From assembly GCA_013397455.1 (NCBI GenBank), contig VYZB01000223.1, positions 1,012,263-1,076,262 of the forward strand: 64,000 nt of DNA, read 5' to 3'. Positions within the stretch are counted from its first letter, which is position 1, and the number at the start of each line of letters is the position of its first letter. Shown here one piece after another: positions 11,420 to 26,400 of this stretch. The notes beneath the pieces were generated by a model. The model was not told the DNA's origin. It worked only from the letters and a program-made list of their open reading frames with translations, and made no database searches. This DNA is from Crotophaga sulcirostris (taxonomy: Eukaryota; Chordata; Aves; Cuculiformes; Crotophagidae). Both the position numbers and the translations under genes were made by a program.

Positions 11420-14400
11420 CTGCAGGTCAAAAGATAATTAAGCAAATTAAAAGGATTCACACAGCATGACATGGCTCATATAAAACTACCGGGTTTTGGT
11501 GCCTCACAGAAAAACCTGTACTATTTTCCTTATTAACACATGGAAAAGTAAGGAAATAATAGTTGCAAAGTTAGACAGAAAGAGAACATTCTCTTTTTAG
11601 AAAATTATATCAAAACCTTAATTTGAACATACATTATGAAATGTACACCTACACAAAGACAGAAGGAATGCAATTAAGATGTACACAGTGCTATTTAAGA
11701 AACACTCACATATATTTAATAGCTGCATTTACTTATCACTACTATATTGGGTAATTGCATAATAACGTGTATATTCAGAAGAACCGTGAGTAGTCAGTTG
11801 TGTCAGACAGTAACCTTAAGAGACAGCAGTAAATGTCTGTCTGGAGTCAGAGGAGCCAGCTGCACAGAATTTTGTGCAGTCACATTCAAGCCTACATCCT
11901 TGTTCTGATTTGGAAACCAGCATAAACACGGCATCCCAGTTTCAGCTCATTTAAAAAATATTTTCCCATGAAAATTGCTATCCTTGAACTGCTCCGGTCG
12001 GTACAGGAGCACTCACACACAGAGGAAAGAAGTCACATTTTTTTACTGAGTTGTCAAAGTGCTACACTTTGAAGTCACAAGTTTCTTCGTTATTATAATT
12101 CAATCCTTATGAAGACAAACTCAAAATTAATGGGTGGACATTTGTTCCTTAAGGGTGGAAAAGAGTATTACCAGAAAGTTAGACCCACTAATGGAACACA
12201 GGCTCAGTCCTGCTACATTTATACTTTGCTAGAACTCTTGTCATCAATTAGAAATCCGATCCCTGTTATCAGTGCACAGGGCTCCTTGGCTGAAGTGAGT
12301 TGGACACCTGAGGGTGCAATGCCTGGAAGTTAAGTGTGCAAGAAGAGAAAATCACTCCACATTTGGGCCGTGCAATCATTCACAGCTGTCAATGGTCTTG
12401 CCAACATTTTTAAACAGGATGAATTACACACCAAAGGAGGCACCGCTATGCTACTGCTCTTGGCTCCCCATGTGCTGGGCACCCACAGCGTGGCTGCTCC
12501 TCTTGTGGTTGAGGAAACCTGGGAGGCAGCAGCATTTCCACAGCGTGCCCCTAAGTCTGCCAGGAAAAGGAAAAGCATGCTGGGGGACAGAAAGGCATAT
12601 CAATGCCTCCCCAGCTCTTTCAGAGGAAGCTCCCAGCCATTGTGCTCCATACAGTCCTGCTTGTGATCTCAGGTAACTGGCTCAGGGGCAGCACTGCGCC
12701 AGCAGCCGAGGCTACCAAGTGCCTGATGAACCCCTTGGGGTCAGGATGCGGCTGGCAATTACCAGTTGCCTCAGAAACTGGCTGGCAAAATACACTGGAA
12801 ACGTAAACAAAATTCCCTGCATCTTCACCATCAGTGTGCTGTGAGCAGTGTCACACTATCTAGAAGAAATACTTGGAAGACAAGAATTACTGAAATCATT
12901 AAAAAAGGGAATAAGTCACAAAAGGTTCCAGTCAGCTTGTCATTACCTCTTCTCCACGGTCTCTCTTATTTTATTGCAGTAAAATAAGAGAAAGAATCCC
13001 TTTTAATGGGCATTGACCACACGGCGGTAATGAATACCTTCTTTTCAAAAGAAATGAGTATGAGTCTTTTCCCTTTGCTAATGAAATAGTGCGTTCTGCA
13101 GAGACCAGTGAAAGAGTTTCATTCAAACCTAGCTTCAAGGAATACTTCTCTTCTTGAGATGAGCTCCAGGTATTACAGCTTAGTACATCACTAATTGGCT
13201 CAGGCTAGTCTCTGCCTGGGTTTCATAAAGTATTGCCATCTTGGGAGTACTTGCAGAGTAAAAAGACATTCAGGTCCAGGTCCTCAAGGCTTTTAAACAC
13301 CTTAAAATGAAAAACATGTGTTGTTCTGAATCTTATGGATGCCCTGGAGCAGAAGCTGGTATAATGTAAATAATGCATAGCAAAATAATTATAATACCCT
13401 CAAGATCTATTTTGGGTGCCAAAGCACAAGGAAAATGCACTATATGTCAGTCAGAGGTGAAGGATCCTAATCTCACAGTTGCCACATGCTTGCAATTTCT
13501 CTGCATGGGCAGCATCATCCTCAAAGCAATATGAATTCATGTTGTCTCACAGCAATCTCACACAGCAGACAAAGCTTTGTCAAACAGTGTTCCATTCTGA
13601 GAGTTGTGATAGGTGCCTTTTATCTCCCCCAGTAAATGAGGGAGGACACCTCAGAGTGTGTTTTTTCTATCCATCAAAACCGAAACCACCAAAAATAAGT
13701 GCAGTATTACCATTCCATATGCTTTGCAGACAGCTTGACAGCTGCAGACAGCTTTTCTCTCCACCTTCACAAGTGCTGCAGTGCAAAAGTTATCTCAGCT
13801 GTCTAAAACACATGAGAAAAGATAAAAACGTGCTCTGTTTCTCCCTTTCCTATTAACTAGAATCCAATACTCTTTGCTTCACTAGACTAATTACTATAGT
13901 CCAGGTGAATGTCCCCAAAGAAACAAAAAGAACCAGGGGTGGTGGAAAAAGCCTGACACGGAAGGAGCAGAGAAGAGAGGGGTTTTCCACACCCTCACAG
14001 TGTACCTCTGCCCAATTGCTATATATATACATAAAAACCATAATTTACTTTTGCATTAAGTGTAGTAGCCAGTTAGAGGTGAGCAGGGGAAGCTAACTGC
14101 TCTCTAGCAGCACACTCCTGTGCTCCTGCTCCTCAGCTAATGGGCTATGATGTCCTAAATCATTTTTATATGTCCCTGAACCAGCCAGATTCAGACATGT
14201 CCATTTTTTCTTTTTGCTGACTCAACAAAAATCCCTTTTCAGGGGAAGTTCCTATTGCTAACAAGTGTTTCTACATGCAGCAGAGAAATGCTGAACTCTA
14301 AATACTGATTGCTTTCAGCACACTATATTCTAGGTTGTCAACTCTTTCCTGCTTCTGCTAACTGACAATGCTGCGCTGGTACACATCTCTCTATCAACTA

Positions 14401-17400
14401 CTTGTGTACCTAATTCTATACTGAATATTTATTTTATACATACAAATATTTATATGAACGAATATAAAAAATGTTGCTCCAGCAAGGCCAAACTAGAAGA
14501 ATAACCCAATTATCTGTGGCAGAAATGAAGTGTAGTTTTCATTTCCAAGGAATCTCTGGAGATGCTGGGACTTAACTAGTTTTATTTACACTGTAATTCA
14601 AAAAACATGTATGTTCCAAGTCATGATACTTATTATCTCCTGTCAGTGACATTTTCACTGGGGGGCATAAATATTACAGCAGTCCTATTACCATATAGAT
14701 GTGTAGTGTAATTATAGGTGGCACTCATACAGTTGCCACAGAGTTATGAGGAGGTTTAGGTGGCAACTGACTTGGTTGAACTTTACAAATCTGTGTGCTC
14801 TAAGTACAAAGGATGTTCTGGGTGCTGCTCTCAAAGACACGGATACAAGGCAGTGCATTCCTCAGCTCTGGAGCTTGTTGAGCAATGACAGTTACAGGGA
14901 AGCTCTACTGCAGTTCCAGATCCCTGAGTTGGAGGGAATGCAGCTTTTCTATCTGTTCAATAGTAGAAATGAGAAAGAAGAACAGGCCAAAGGAGACACT
15001 ACTACTGCATAGCACTTGCCTGACTCTGGCTCAGTCCAGTGCCAGAATACTTCTACCACATTGTCTCATACATGGAGACAAAGTTACTGATAGTAATTTT
15101 CTCTCTTCCCCTAGGTTGATGCCCATTTCAATAAATGGGGCTGCATTAAGATAAATGTTATTATTCGTCTGCATTTAAATTATGAATAAAGTAGAGATAG
15201 CTTAAAATTAGCTTTAGCACACTCTCATTTGTCTCCTATCTGCGGGCATGCATAGGTCACATATATTAAAACTCAGACCACAGCTGCAGAACCTTGGATC
15301 ATGCAAACACAAACCCATTTGGAGGTTGGAAACAAACTTATTCTTTGCCTGGCTGAGCTATGTGCCAGAGTGGCATACAGGTTTGTTTTCCTTTTCCAAC
15401 AGAATAATGATGCCTTCAAAAATGGCACTGAAAATTCAGATTTCAAATAGTATAGACATAAATTGGCCATTATTAGGTTAGCATTTCAAATAATTAAATT
15501 TAACTATAGCTGTTGCAGTCAATTAGTGTTAATTCATTCACTTGTTGACTCATTCACTTTACCACATGAAGGTAAATCAGAAAATAATTTGACTACCTAC
15601 CCTGCAATTAGAGATTTGAAGAACATAAACCAAACACAATTAAATGCTGTAGCATTCAAACTGAATCACTGGTACCTGTAGATGATTGTTTCAATCTACT
15701 GGAGATAAAACTGTCTGCTGGAATATGTCAAAAGGAGATATGACCTGCTGACAGATATTTCATGTGGCAGCAGTTTATGTAATTCACAGTGCCAGCCTTC
15801 CAGATTTTCATTTGTGCACAGGCTCTTTATTCACAGAAACTCTGGCACAAACATACCTGTAAATATCCAGGAGAAATGGAAGTTGCTGTTAACACTACCG
15901 GCACTAGCAATGATGATATGGATGATACAGATGAGCTGTAGAATGCACTCTTCCAGCAAACCAGGAATTGAAAGATCATGTAGTTTATTTTATCAATTTA
16001 TCGAAATATCAAGAATACTACTGGCAATGTTAGGCTTCCTTAGAAAAAAAAATCATGTTTCTTTGACTACCTATGTCTTTGTCAACTTATTTGCATGCTT
16101 GTGGTCTCCTAAATGCCTAGAAGAAGTTGAACACATATAATTACACCATTCACTTACTCAGGTTCTTGTATTGACCCTCCAACACAATGGAATCTCTCAG
16201 GAACAGTCTTCCAGTCTTTTGCCATCTTAACCATTGCTCCTGCATCTAGGACACCATAGCCAAACAAATGGTTGAATTCCAGCCCAACGCCATTTCTCCG
16301 CCATTGATGAACCTCATCATGAAGTTGGTTCCTCTTGGAGGTGAGCACTGTCAGATGCTGCATGTCTCTCCATGTCAGATCCAAGCTGTGGAAAAGTAAC
16401 ATGGAAAACAAACAACACGCTCTTTCCAAGCAGACTTTAAAGAAAGACAGTGTATTTGAGTAAAATTTCTTCCTACAAATTGAACAGGAATTGTATCTAC
16501 ACACTTATCAATAACAATGCATCTGTTGATTTCAGAGAGAACAGAATAGGATTTAATTGTATAGTACTTCCCCAAAATATATTCCCCAAAATTACAAAAT
16601 GATTTCCCATTGTTTCCATGTTCTTAAAAACAACTGCTTTCAACTACATATTATAGATCCACCAAATAATTTTTAAGGTAATAAAATGAGTACGATATCG
16701 TGAAAAGAACACAAAAAGGAAAGGATAATGACAGAATTTTGCCTAGCCTTCCTCTTAAATCTTGCCCTGTTTTCCTTGCCTGCTCCTTCTGCTTTTCCCA
16801 TGGATCTTCTAAGATTTACCCAGAGTATCCCCAACCTGATCAAGCTGATGAGTTGTAACAGTTGAGGTGTTACTAATTTCAGTATTCTGTGAATGTGGAT
16901 ATATGTGTTGTAGGTGGCTGTAGGTTTGTATTATGAAGATGGTAGAGGTTTGTCTTCCATAGTATGCTAGCATGGATGGAAGCCGCGAAATAACATTTGT
17001 CTAGATTCAGTGATAAATTTTTCATCATATGCTCTTGTCTTCCTAGATTTCCAGTGATTATGATTATAGGAAGGGTACTTACAAGTTATTATTCTGGAAG
17101 TTTTAGAACTGACATTCTAATTCTACATAACTAAAGATATTCCAGTTGTTTTATGATGAAATCTTTCAACATTACAATATGTCTGATTCAAACCATCAAC
17201 CTAAAAGGATCTGTTTTTCAGCTTTCTGTGCCCCAAGTGCTAAGCATGTGTGCATGCTGAATGTACATCAGAATAGCCAATTATTGTAATTTTTCCAAGG
17301 TGACACAAAATAATTGAAAATAACATATCACACATCACTCTTGTTGAAACCTTTTAAGAGTTGCTACGTATCTTAAAACTATACTTTCTACTTCACAGAT

Positions 17401-20400
17401 GGGTGTGTTGTTAGAGACCTGTCGGACACACATCGTGTATGAGCTGATGGACATATTGCAGGTAAGAGAAGCCAGCACAGGAGATTTTTAGCCATTCCTA
17501 TTAAGGCTAGTGTAACTCATCCAGGGTAGCTCTGCACAATACAATTCAATAGAGCCAGTCTGGAAGAAGTTAGGAGGTGCTAATAGTTCTTTCTCTCACT
17601 CGTCTTCTTCTCAGTAAAGGCCAGAAACTCAATTGCTAACCAGGAGCATTAGTCTAGTTTCTATATGTGATAATCTGGCAAGAGTAATTTCAGTCTTTAC
17701 GGATAGCTCAAATGAAGATGAAGGATAATTATTACTGAGATATTAAGGTTGCAGTTCAGGTTAAACATGCAGAGGTCTGAAAATTCATTAAACTTTTATA
17801 TTTTTATGGCTATATTAATTTATTACATGGTGGCTGTCCCACTGGATGAATTTGATAGTAGAAGGAATGATCACCCAAAGTTAAACACTTGGCATGTGTG
17901 TTTTACATGTATAAAACCTGAAAAATGAGACTCGGCCCAAGTCATGCTCTTGGCACAACAATCAGCTCTGCTAATGATGTAAACTTTGTCTCATCTTTCA
18001 AATATTCATTCTTCTGTACTGTTGAAGAAAACTATGTCCATAGTGCTCACTTCATGCCGTGGTTACAGTAACTGAAGTTGTATAACTGAGCAAATGTTGC
18101 CTTACTTCATAAAATAATTTAACATAAGGTAAAGAAGATGGTATAGATTATTGAAAGGAAAAGTTTTCCTAATCATTAAAGATAATGAAGCAAAATACAT
18201 GAGAAGGCTCCAATGTCATGAATAGCATGGAGATGGTAAGTGGACAATGGATATTTACTCTTTCACGTAACATAGCAATTATGTAGCACAGAAGCAAATT
18301 ACCAGCAATGGGTTAAGAAAAAGCAAAGGAAATATTCACCGCTATCATTACCAAAAAATATTATTACTGTGAAACTGATTGCCGCTGAATGTCACAGGTG
18401 CCAAACAGTGACAAGATGAAAAAGAGTTAGAGAAATTCAAGGAAGATAAATCTGCCTGTGGCTATTAAACAGGATAGGCTGACTGCTCTCTCTCCAAACT
18501 ATTGATTACCAAAGCTGTTGTTGAAAGATCACTCTTAGTTCCCATACTCCCCCACTAAGCATCTGTCATTGCAGATAGTATGTGGCACAAGATAAACTCT
18601 TGTGTGATACTGTGGGTTCATTTGTTCTTAGGTTTTTGTAGGCTGGATATGCAGAGAAATTCAATAGTCTCTACCTACAAACAGTGCTGGAGAGGATAGA
18701 GAGGACACAGAAAACACAAGTCAGCCCAAATGTATGGGCTACATGGCTTTGACAAGACTGTTGCTCCATCTGTAACCTACTACGCATGTCACTACTGTAG
18801 CAGGCAGCTTGTTAGCTGCTCGTTCTAGCCCTGTGCCACAGACAGCCAACTTAAATGATGAAAAACATTAAACAAACCGCAGGCCCTCTCCTCTCTAGAG
18901 CTCACAAGGAATTTCTCAACAGCATACTTAGCCTCCAGGGCCAAGGCGAACACTCCGGCTGCTTCAGGGGCAGCTGCAGATGTTCCTGAGTGACGCAGGG
19001 TGCAGTTGCCATACAAATCCGTTGTAGCCTGCAATAATATTAGATGTAATTAATGGAACCAGCTAGTCTGTTTTCCTTGCAGCTACAGATTCAGAAAAAT
19101 ACAGAAAGTGGAGTTTGTGCCCTTCCTCTTAAGACTAATTGTGTGTTTGTTCCTAGGACCTGTTTTCTTCTTTAGAATAGTGCATGAATTTAAAAACACA
19201 GTGAGACACATTTACAGAAGGTGTGAATGCAAGAATAAACCACGACGTAGTAAAACAATGTTCATTCCCACTTAAAACACAAACTCATATAGTTGGCATT
19301 TATCTCCTATAAACACAGTTTAACCAAACACCTTAAATTCCATTGTGGTTATCAGAAGGATTTTGAAACTAGAATTGTTAACAGTATTGAGCTTTCTAAC
19401 ATTTGTGCAACTCCAGAACCAACAGCAGTACCAGGTAGCTATCTTCTATGCAGATTAGTCACTAGAAGAGACCAGAAGGAAACCTTAGAAATATATTTAA
19501 TGGCAATAATTACAAAGGTGTCACAGATCATCTTAGCTGATACCAAGACAGAAACCAGTATTTTTCCATCTGCTACTGCATGTGGGCATTTAGGATTATA
19601 CAATGTGTCTTTGGGGGTTGAGACAGGACCATGGAAAATGTACAGCAGCTTCTGGCAAAAACTGATTTTGAGTTACTACACCTGAATTCTCTCTGACTGA
19701 GGCCATGTCCAGGCTAGTCTGAAGGAGCTGAAGAGAATCCCCACCAGACACTGTGTATTTTCCAGTTGTAGGTATGGCCCTGCAGAGACTTGAGTATGAT
19801 GCTCCACACTGCTCAACAGGAGACTAAGGGTGATGCCAACACCCACATGTCCTCTGCAGGTGGCTGAATGTCTTTCTGCTCTGTGTCGCTTGTACTACCA
19901 TAGAAGTCTGGTTCATGCCTGCTCTGCCAGTAGAAGTAAGTATAACCTCAGATGCTGACGCTTTTTACAGACACCTTTTGTCACACTGTCCTTTACAAAG
20001 AGTGCACCTGAACGTCTAAATCTGTTTTCTGATAAAGGAAAGCACCAACTACATAAAGCTCTACGAGATGGAAGATCATTGCTGTTCTCAATATTAATCC
20101 CACATCTCCTCAGCAGACAGTTTTGGCATCATCATGTACTGCAGATGAGAAAATATCCATCTCAACAAAGAACCATCTGCTGCTCCAAAGCAGACAGCGT
20201 TGTAATAGGTTGTAGGAGTGCACAAAGACAGCAGCAACAGCACAATAGTATCTGGACTCACCACGCCAGCCTCTGGATTTCTCTTCCTCCCATTACTAAA
20301 GGTGGAGGCTAAGGTAGAAGAGCAGCTTTCATCATATAGAGCTGTCCGTCCATCATTTATAGCAGAATTGATGGAGATTGTCCACATGCTCGATGCATAA

Positions 20401-23400
20401 CCATCACAGTTACAGTCATCGTAGCTGCCCCCATCTCCAGAGGCCCAGACATAGATGCTTCCTTTGCCACCCCGGCCCTGTGAAAGGGGATGATTTACCC
20501 TCAGGTTAAATGGCAAATAGGAGAGAGCAGCTACTTTAAACTGCACATCTAATTGCAAAGCTAAGCATTGTAAAGCTAAGCATAAAGGAGACAACCGGTC
20601 CAAACAAAACATATGTCAACCCCAAGCTGAAAAAACATGGACTTCTGCAGGTTATTAAATCCAGTTAACTGGCAGCCACAGCCAGTGCTGCAACCTCATG
20701 TACACAGAGCATTTATCTCCTGTTTTGCTTCATGCCCTGAAGGCTCCTGTGCCAGATGCTAAGACATTTTATGGATTCATTAGTGTTTATGTGAAGATCT
20801 AAGCTGAAAGCATTCTTTTAAAAGTGATATAGGTCATCTCACATGCTGGGTTGGTGAGATCCAATTAGGTTCAGGCGATGGCTAAAAAACTCTGTAAAAC
20901 TGGCACCTTTTTCTCTCAGCAGATTTTTCTCCAAAGGTTATCGCTGACTCAGAGTTGTTTTTCTGTTTTTCTGAAATCAGTTTCAACTACTAAGCAGAAA
21001 ATAAAGTTATAAGACCATACAAATCAACTACACAAAGATGTTACCAGTTACACTGAGAAAGCAAGGAGTGGACAGGAGAGACTGAAGCTGAAGGGCAGCT
21101 GTAAATGATTCTCATTAGTTAAAGGAAAGAAATCTGTATCCTCTCTCCAATTTCCAGATAGGCAAGGAATGAAAAAGGATTAACTCAGCTCCTTCTTTTC
21201 ATCCCATACTAAGAAAGAGGTAGGGGCTGCCTGGAAGAGGGTTAAATTTAAGAACCTCAACACTTGGGGTAAGATTTGTGCTGCTGAACCCAAAGCTCAG
21301 ATCTCCCACTGATTCCAGAACACCCACCATTTCTCTCTGTTTTTAGTCTAATGGAATCCAGTGATTACTTCCAACAGCACCAGAAATGTGCAATGCTTCA
21401 ATTTAACATACTGTTTATATGCACTGGGAAGAAAGTAAGAAAAAAAATCTCTTCTAGCCTCTTCATTGTCCAATGTGGAAGTTAAAGAATATACAAACAT
21501 AGCAACCTGTAATTGCATTTAAATAGGGAACCTTTTCTGCCAGGAATTTAAATCAAATCTGAGCTCCCAGCAGTAGCTTCTATTTTTCATCATATCCCAC
21601 TGAAGAGAGCAGCCTCATTATTTCAAGCACGTTACTGAGTTGCATTATAATCCACTGAATTGCACAGCAGGTTTGCAGCCACTGGGGTACATAACAACTC
21701 AGGACATAGATTTTTATAATAAAGACGATGACTATGAAAAAGCTTATTGAAATCAGTCCAAGAACTCCCACAAAGATATGAGATCAATCATTTGAGTTTT
21801 AAGGTAGGAGGATACTGTTGTAAAAATATATATGCCAGGAACAAAATAATTCCAGCAAATTATTAAAAAAACAAACAAACAAACAACACAACATCAGCAT
21901 AACGAGAACATTTATGACTGTTTTCCCTTTGACTTTCTCCATATCCCACCTTATGCTTCAGAGGTTACATGCCGAGCTTGCCACCGTGCCCACACACATC
22001 ATCATACCACCTTGCTACCATCTGCCTTCTTGGGACAGGCTTGGTGGCAGCTCTAGCACACCTCTGTCTGTCCCCAAAAGGCAGGCTGCTGTCCATTGCA
22101 GAGAGCAGGCTGCTGCTGGTGCCAGGAATAGGACATCTGGAATGTGTGGACCCATTCTTAAATGATCCTTTCCTTCCAGCCATTTTAAAGGGAGAGCAAA
22201 CACTATTTTCACGTGATAAATTCACAAAGGTAGCTTGGTGCCTGTAAGTTAGCCTTTGCAGCATTCAGCAGCAGACTCAGCCCTGCTCAGCAAATTGTTC
22301 CATGCTGCCCAAAGTGGATATTGATGTGAAGCATTTGACCCCATGGGCAGGATTTGCAGCAGAGTAGCATAAAATGGGTGTAATAGATTGCTGGTGGGAA
22401 CCAAGGGGATATCCATGGAGGAACTCAAGTTTGGGCTTGAGTTCATGGGTGAAGCTAGCCTGCTGAGTTCTGCTGGGGACAGGTTTTCTGTATGTAATTA
22501 ATATAATCTGGGAATGCCTTCAGGATATCACTTCTCCAAGAGTCACATACACAAATGTGGCTTAACATTAAAAACCGTAATTCACCTCTTAATATGCTAA
22601 TTTCAATTGTCTTTCTCTTCTAGGCAGGACTGGAAAGAGGAGCAAACACTATGGGAATAAACTGAGAGCAATCGAAGCGCACTATTTGCAATGATGTTTA
22701 GGACTTTCTGCTTACATTTTCCACAGTCAGACCTGCAGTATTTGGACAATTGCACAGGCAAACTGTTTGGTCGCTGTCCTCAGGCATCGTTTCATTTACC
22801 AGGCATAAATATATGGTTTCAGGGATAATGGATTTTCAAGTCTGTGGATCGTAGTAGCCTAAATCTGAAAAATCCCAGAGGGGTCAACTAAGTGTCATGT
22901 TTAAAGTGAACTGAAAGCTCCTATTTGCATCTCAACCTTTTATGAACCTAAACAATTTTGGTGGTGTCACTCATCCTAGGCTGCTGTAAATTTAGGCCAA
23001 AAACAGGATTGGAGAAGGTGGTAGTAATACAGACTACAAACACCAGAGGGAGCCTGAAGAAAGATTCAGGAAGAAAAGATTCCAACAATAATAAGATACA
23101 TTTTAAATAGTATCTCTCCTCCAGAATCCTGTTGAAACCTGCTCATCTCCCCCAGAAGTGATGCAGAGCACAGCACCCACACTTCTGAGCCATCACTCAC
23201 AGCTGAAAAAGGATCTTAGTGCATTTAGTACTAGCCCAAGAGAGGCCCACCTCTCAATTCAAGCTAAACCACAATTCAGTCTTGGGCAAGGCTACATGCT
23301 TAGAAAGTCACAGACAGCTACTGAGAACCTCTTTTCGCAGAAACAGCAGGTTTTCTATTTCCAGTGTCCTTTGTGGGATGTTGTGCTACCAGCAAAAAAT

Positions 23401-26400
23401 ATCCCTGAGAAATTTTATTACCACTTTTCTCATCTTCTAAAGAACATAATTTGAGAAAAACTTCTTTACTGAACTACTTTGCAAAAGTGAGTTGGCAAGG
23501 AACTGCAGCCTAATTAACTTTACGTAACTTCAGGCACTTCTTTAACCTTTTATTTCCTTATTATTGTGTTCATTCATCATGCTGGCTGGGCTACTGCCAA
23601 AGACAGTGTTTCTCAAAGTTTTGATTGCTGGATCACCCTATGCAGATAAAAATGGGTGGTATTTGACAAATAAATGTCCTCCAGCTTCCCTTACCTTTCC
23701 CACCAAACCTGACAAATACCCACGTGCATAACAGGTATGGCCTCTGCCTTGGCTCCTCTAGTTCACCCACTCCTGACTGGTCACCAGGGACGCGAAAGAA
23801 GGATGGAAGGAAGAAGAGTCTTTACAGCACACTTCTGATGCCCTTTGGCTTTGGACTAATCCTCCAGTCATAGATTAGGAGTAACAAGTTTCCAACCAGT
23901 GCAAGCTAAAAACAAAGAATAGACTCCTGCTCTGAAAAAACAAGTATCAGGGAACAACACCATCGGGACACTAGCAGACAAATGGTGTCAGGAAAAGAAA
24001 AAAAAAAGGCAGCAGTTGACTTTGAGGAGGTATTTTTTTTAGGCACAATGAAAAAGCATTTCAGGATAAAGACAGCCAAATGGTTTGCTGATGTTTATGG
24101 ATTGCCCCATGTCTAAGGAAGAAAATGCACATGGAGTACATTTGAAAAAATATGAAAAATTACAGAACTGAAAATTGCTTTCTGTAATGAATTCAAAGCG
24201 CACATTATTTTATAAGGACTTTTCTTTTTTACATGACATCTGATAGCTATTTTGTAATTCTTCCCCTTAAGAAAACAGAAGTGTTTCGGCACCTTCAGTA
24301 TAATTTAATAGCAATTTATGTGCCTGCTACGGTAAGAGATATGCTGCTTTTCCAGGAAAAGCAAAAACTTCTATAGACTTTTCAAGTCTTTTCCATGGGT
24401 CCTACTGACTTATGACAGGAATCAGTTAATTTACATCTTCTATTAGTTTTGACTGTATTTTTCTCTGAAAAGAGCGTTTCTTTCTCTTTGGGACTGAATT
24501 ATTTGAAAATCCTTATGTGTGCTGTAATTAAAAACTGCATTCTTTAGTAATGATTGCTAATTATCTCAGAAAGTGTGGTTTGAAGCCCAGGGTACGCTGT
24601 GCCCAGAACATACTGCTCTGCCTGGAGGCACTTTGCAATGCTGGCTCTGCAGGCAACACAAAATCACTATTATGGCCCCAGGCTGGGGAACGTCAAGGCA
24701 AGGACCAACTGTGAAGAGCAGTGGGGACCATCTGCCTGCTGCCATGAGTTGTCAGGGAGCATGTCTGGAGAGCCCAGACATCCAGGAGCTTACGCAGAGA
24801 CCCTGTTCTGCTCTGGAGTCCCCATCACTCCTGTGCATGAGCAGCCCCGTCTATGTGGTGCCAGCCAGCTGGAGGCAGTGAGTCCTTGGCATCGCTGAAC
24901 ACTGCTCATCTTTTGCACTTGCCAGGGTTTTCTGAAGCCTGCCTGCGTGTTCCTGCATCCCTGACATGGTGCCAGCTGGACAGCCCATTGAGCCCCTGCT
25001 CTCCTGCCTCCTCCAGCTACCTCTGCACCTGCCAGGCTGACTTGCTGAGAGCAATCTGGTAGTCTATGGCTTCCCGGATGCCTCCTTTGCTCCTTTCCCA
25101 CACGGATTTCTTGGGAAGTGCTAAAATCTAAAGCAAAATGTAGGCAGAAACACATGCCTGACAGCCAGCCAAGTAATGTCAATTTTACCACAGAGACAGC
25201 AAAGCTTTAAGCAGGAAACATACTTGCATTTCCAGAGTTTACCACTGCAAACATTCAGGGGCACAGCTGCCTTGTTTGAGCTGAATGGTTTAGCACTTCT
25301 CCATGTCCAGCCCCTTCCAAAAAGCCTGGAAGCTGCTGGACCGTGCTCCTAGAAAAGCCCAGGTTGTCTGGGCTGCCCTGCACGCGCATAAGTTGCGGAG
25401 TTCAGCGCAGAAGAAACTGTAACTGGCTTACCCTGCTCAAATTCACTGATGCTGAAGGTGGTGTCCCTTCACTGCTGGCCTGTCTAACTCTCATGCATTT
25501 AATGAGCAAAATGGAAAGGCTGTTTCATCAGGAGCAAAAACTCAGCTAAGCACTTGGCTGCTATGCAGAGGATGACTGCCACTTGGAACCACGTTTCAGT
25601 CATGCTTCTCCTGGTTTTGCCCCTTTCATATTTTGTTGCCTTCAATAATTGGCTGTCTGGTTTCTCCTAGTAGATTTCTGAAGCTATTTGGGTCAAGTAA
25701 TAACCACTCAAGTACAAGAGACTGCTGCATATGAGATTCTCAAAAGAACTAAGCCTTATAATTGTTAAACCCTAACAAAAGGTTTTATGTATCTTATTCT
25801 AGACTTGGTCACAGAAGAGTACCGAATTCCCATTCACCTACTCACAATTAATTGCATAATTGTTAATACCTCCTTGGTCTAAAAATAACGCTCAAGCCTT
25901 TTTCTATGTCTCAATTACTGTTAAAATTAGATAGACTTGTTAGCCAAGAGAAATGAATGGAAAATTAGACTCTCGATGAAGAGAGGCAGCATTAGGTTTC
26001 AATTAGAGCTCTGTCCAGCAAGAAAATGGGGAAGGAACTTTGAAAATGCTATGACAAAGCCTTTTAATTACCCATTTTCTGTTGGATCCTGGGCTGCGTA
26101 CCACAAGTGATAATGTATTACTCTGGTCCAACAATTCCGCAGGTATAGTTCTGGTATTGATAATATTTGCAAAAATCAGTTCCATCCTCTTTTCAGTGTT
26201 TCTGAGCTAGATTAGCACTGACAAAAAGATTCTAAACAGTCAACTTACTTTTCATCAGTGACGATGATGATTTCTCTGCCCAGAGCTCCCACCCTGTGCT
26301 ATCAACTTCAGCCTCACAGCTTCACCTATGGCTTTTGCAACACTGTGCAATAGTTCCCAGCCTGTAGCACCAGCCTTACTGGGAAGCAAAATCACATGGC

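Noticed and set aside
11420..11472. Upstream part of the PCSK2 exon 12 open frame
   Set aside because: It is intron 11 before the CCTGCAG acceptor; the PC2 match begins with Lys478.
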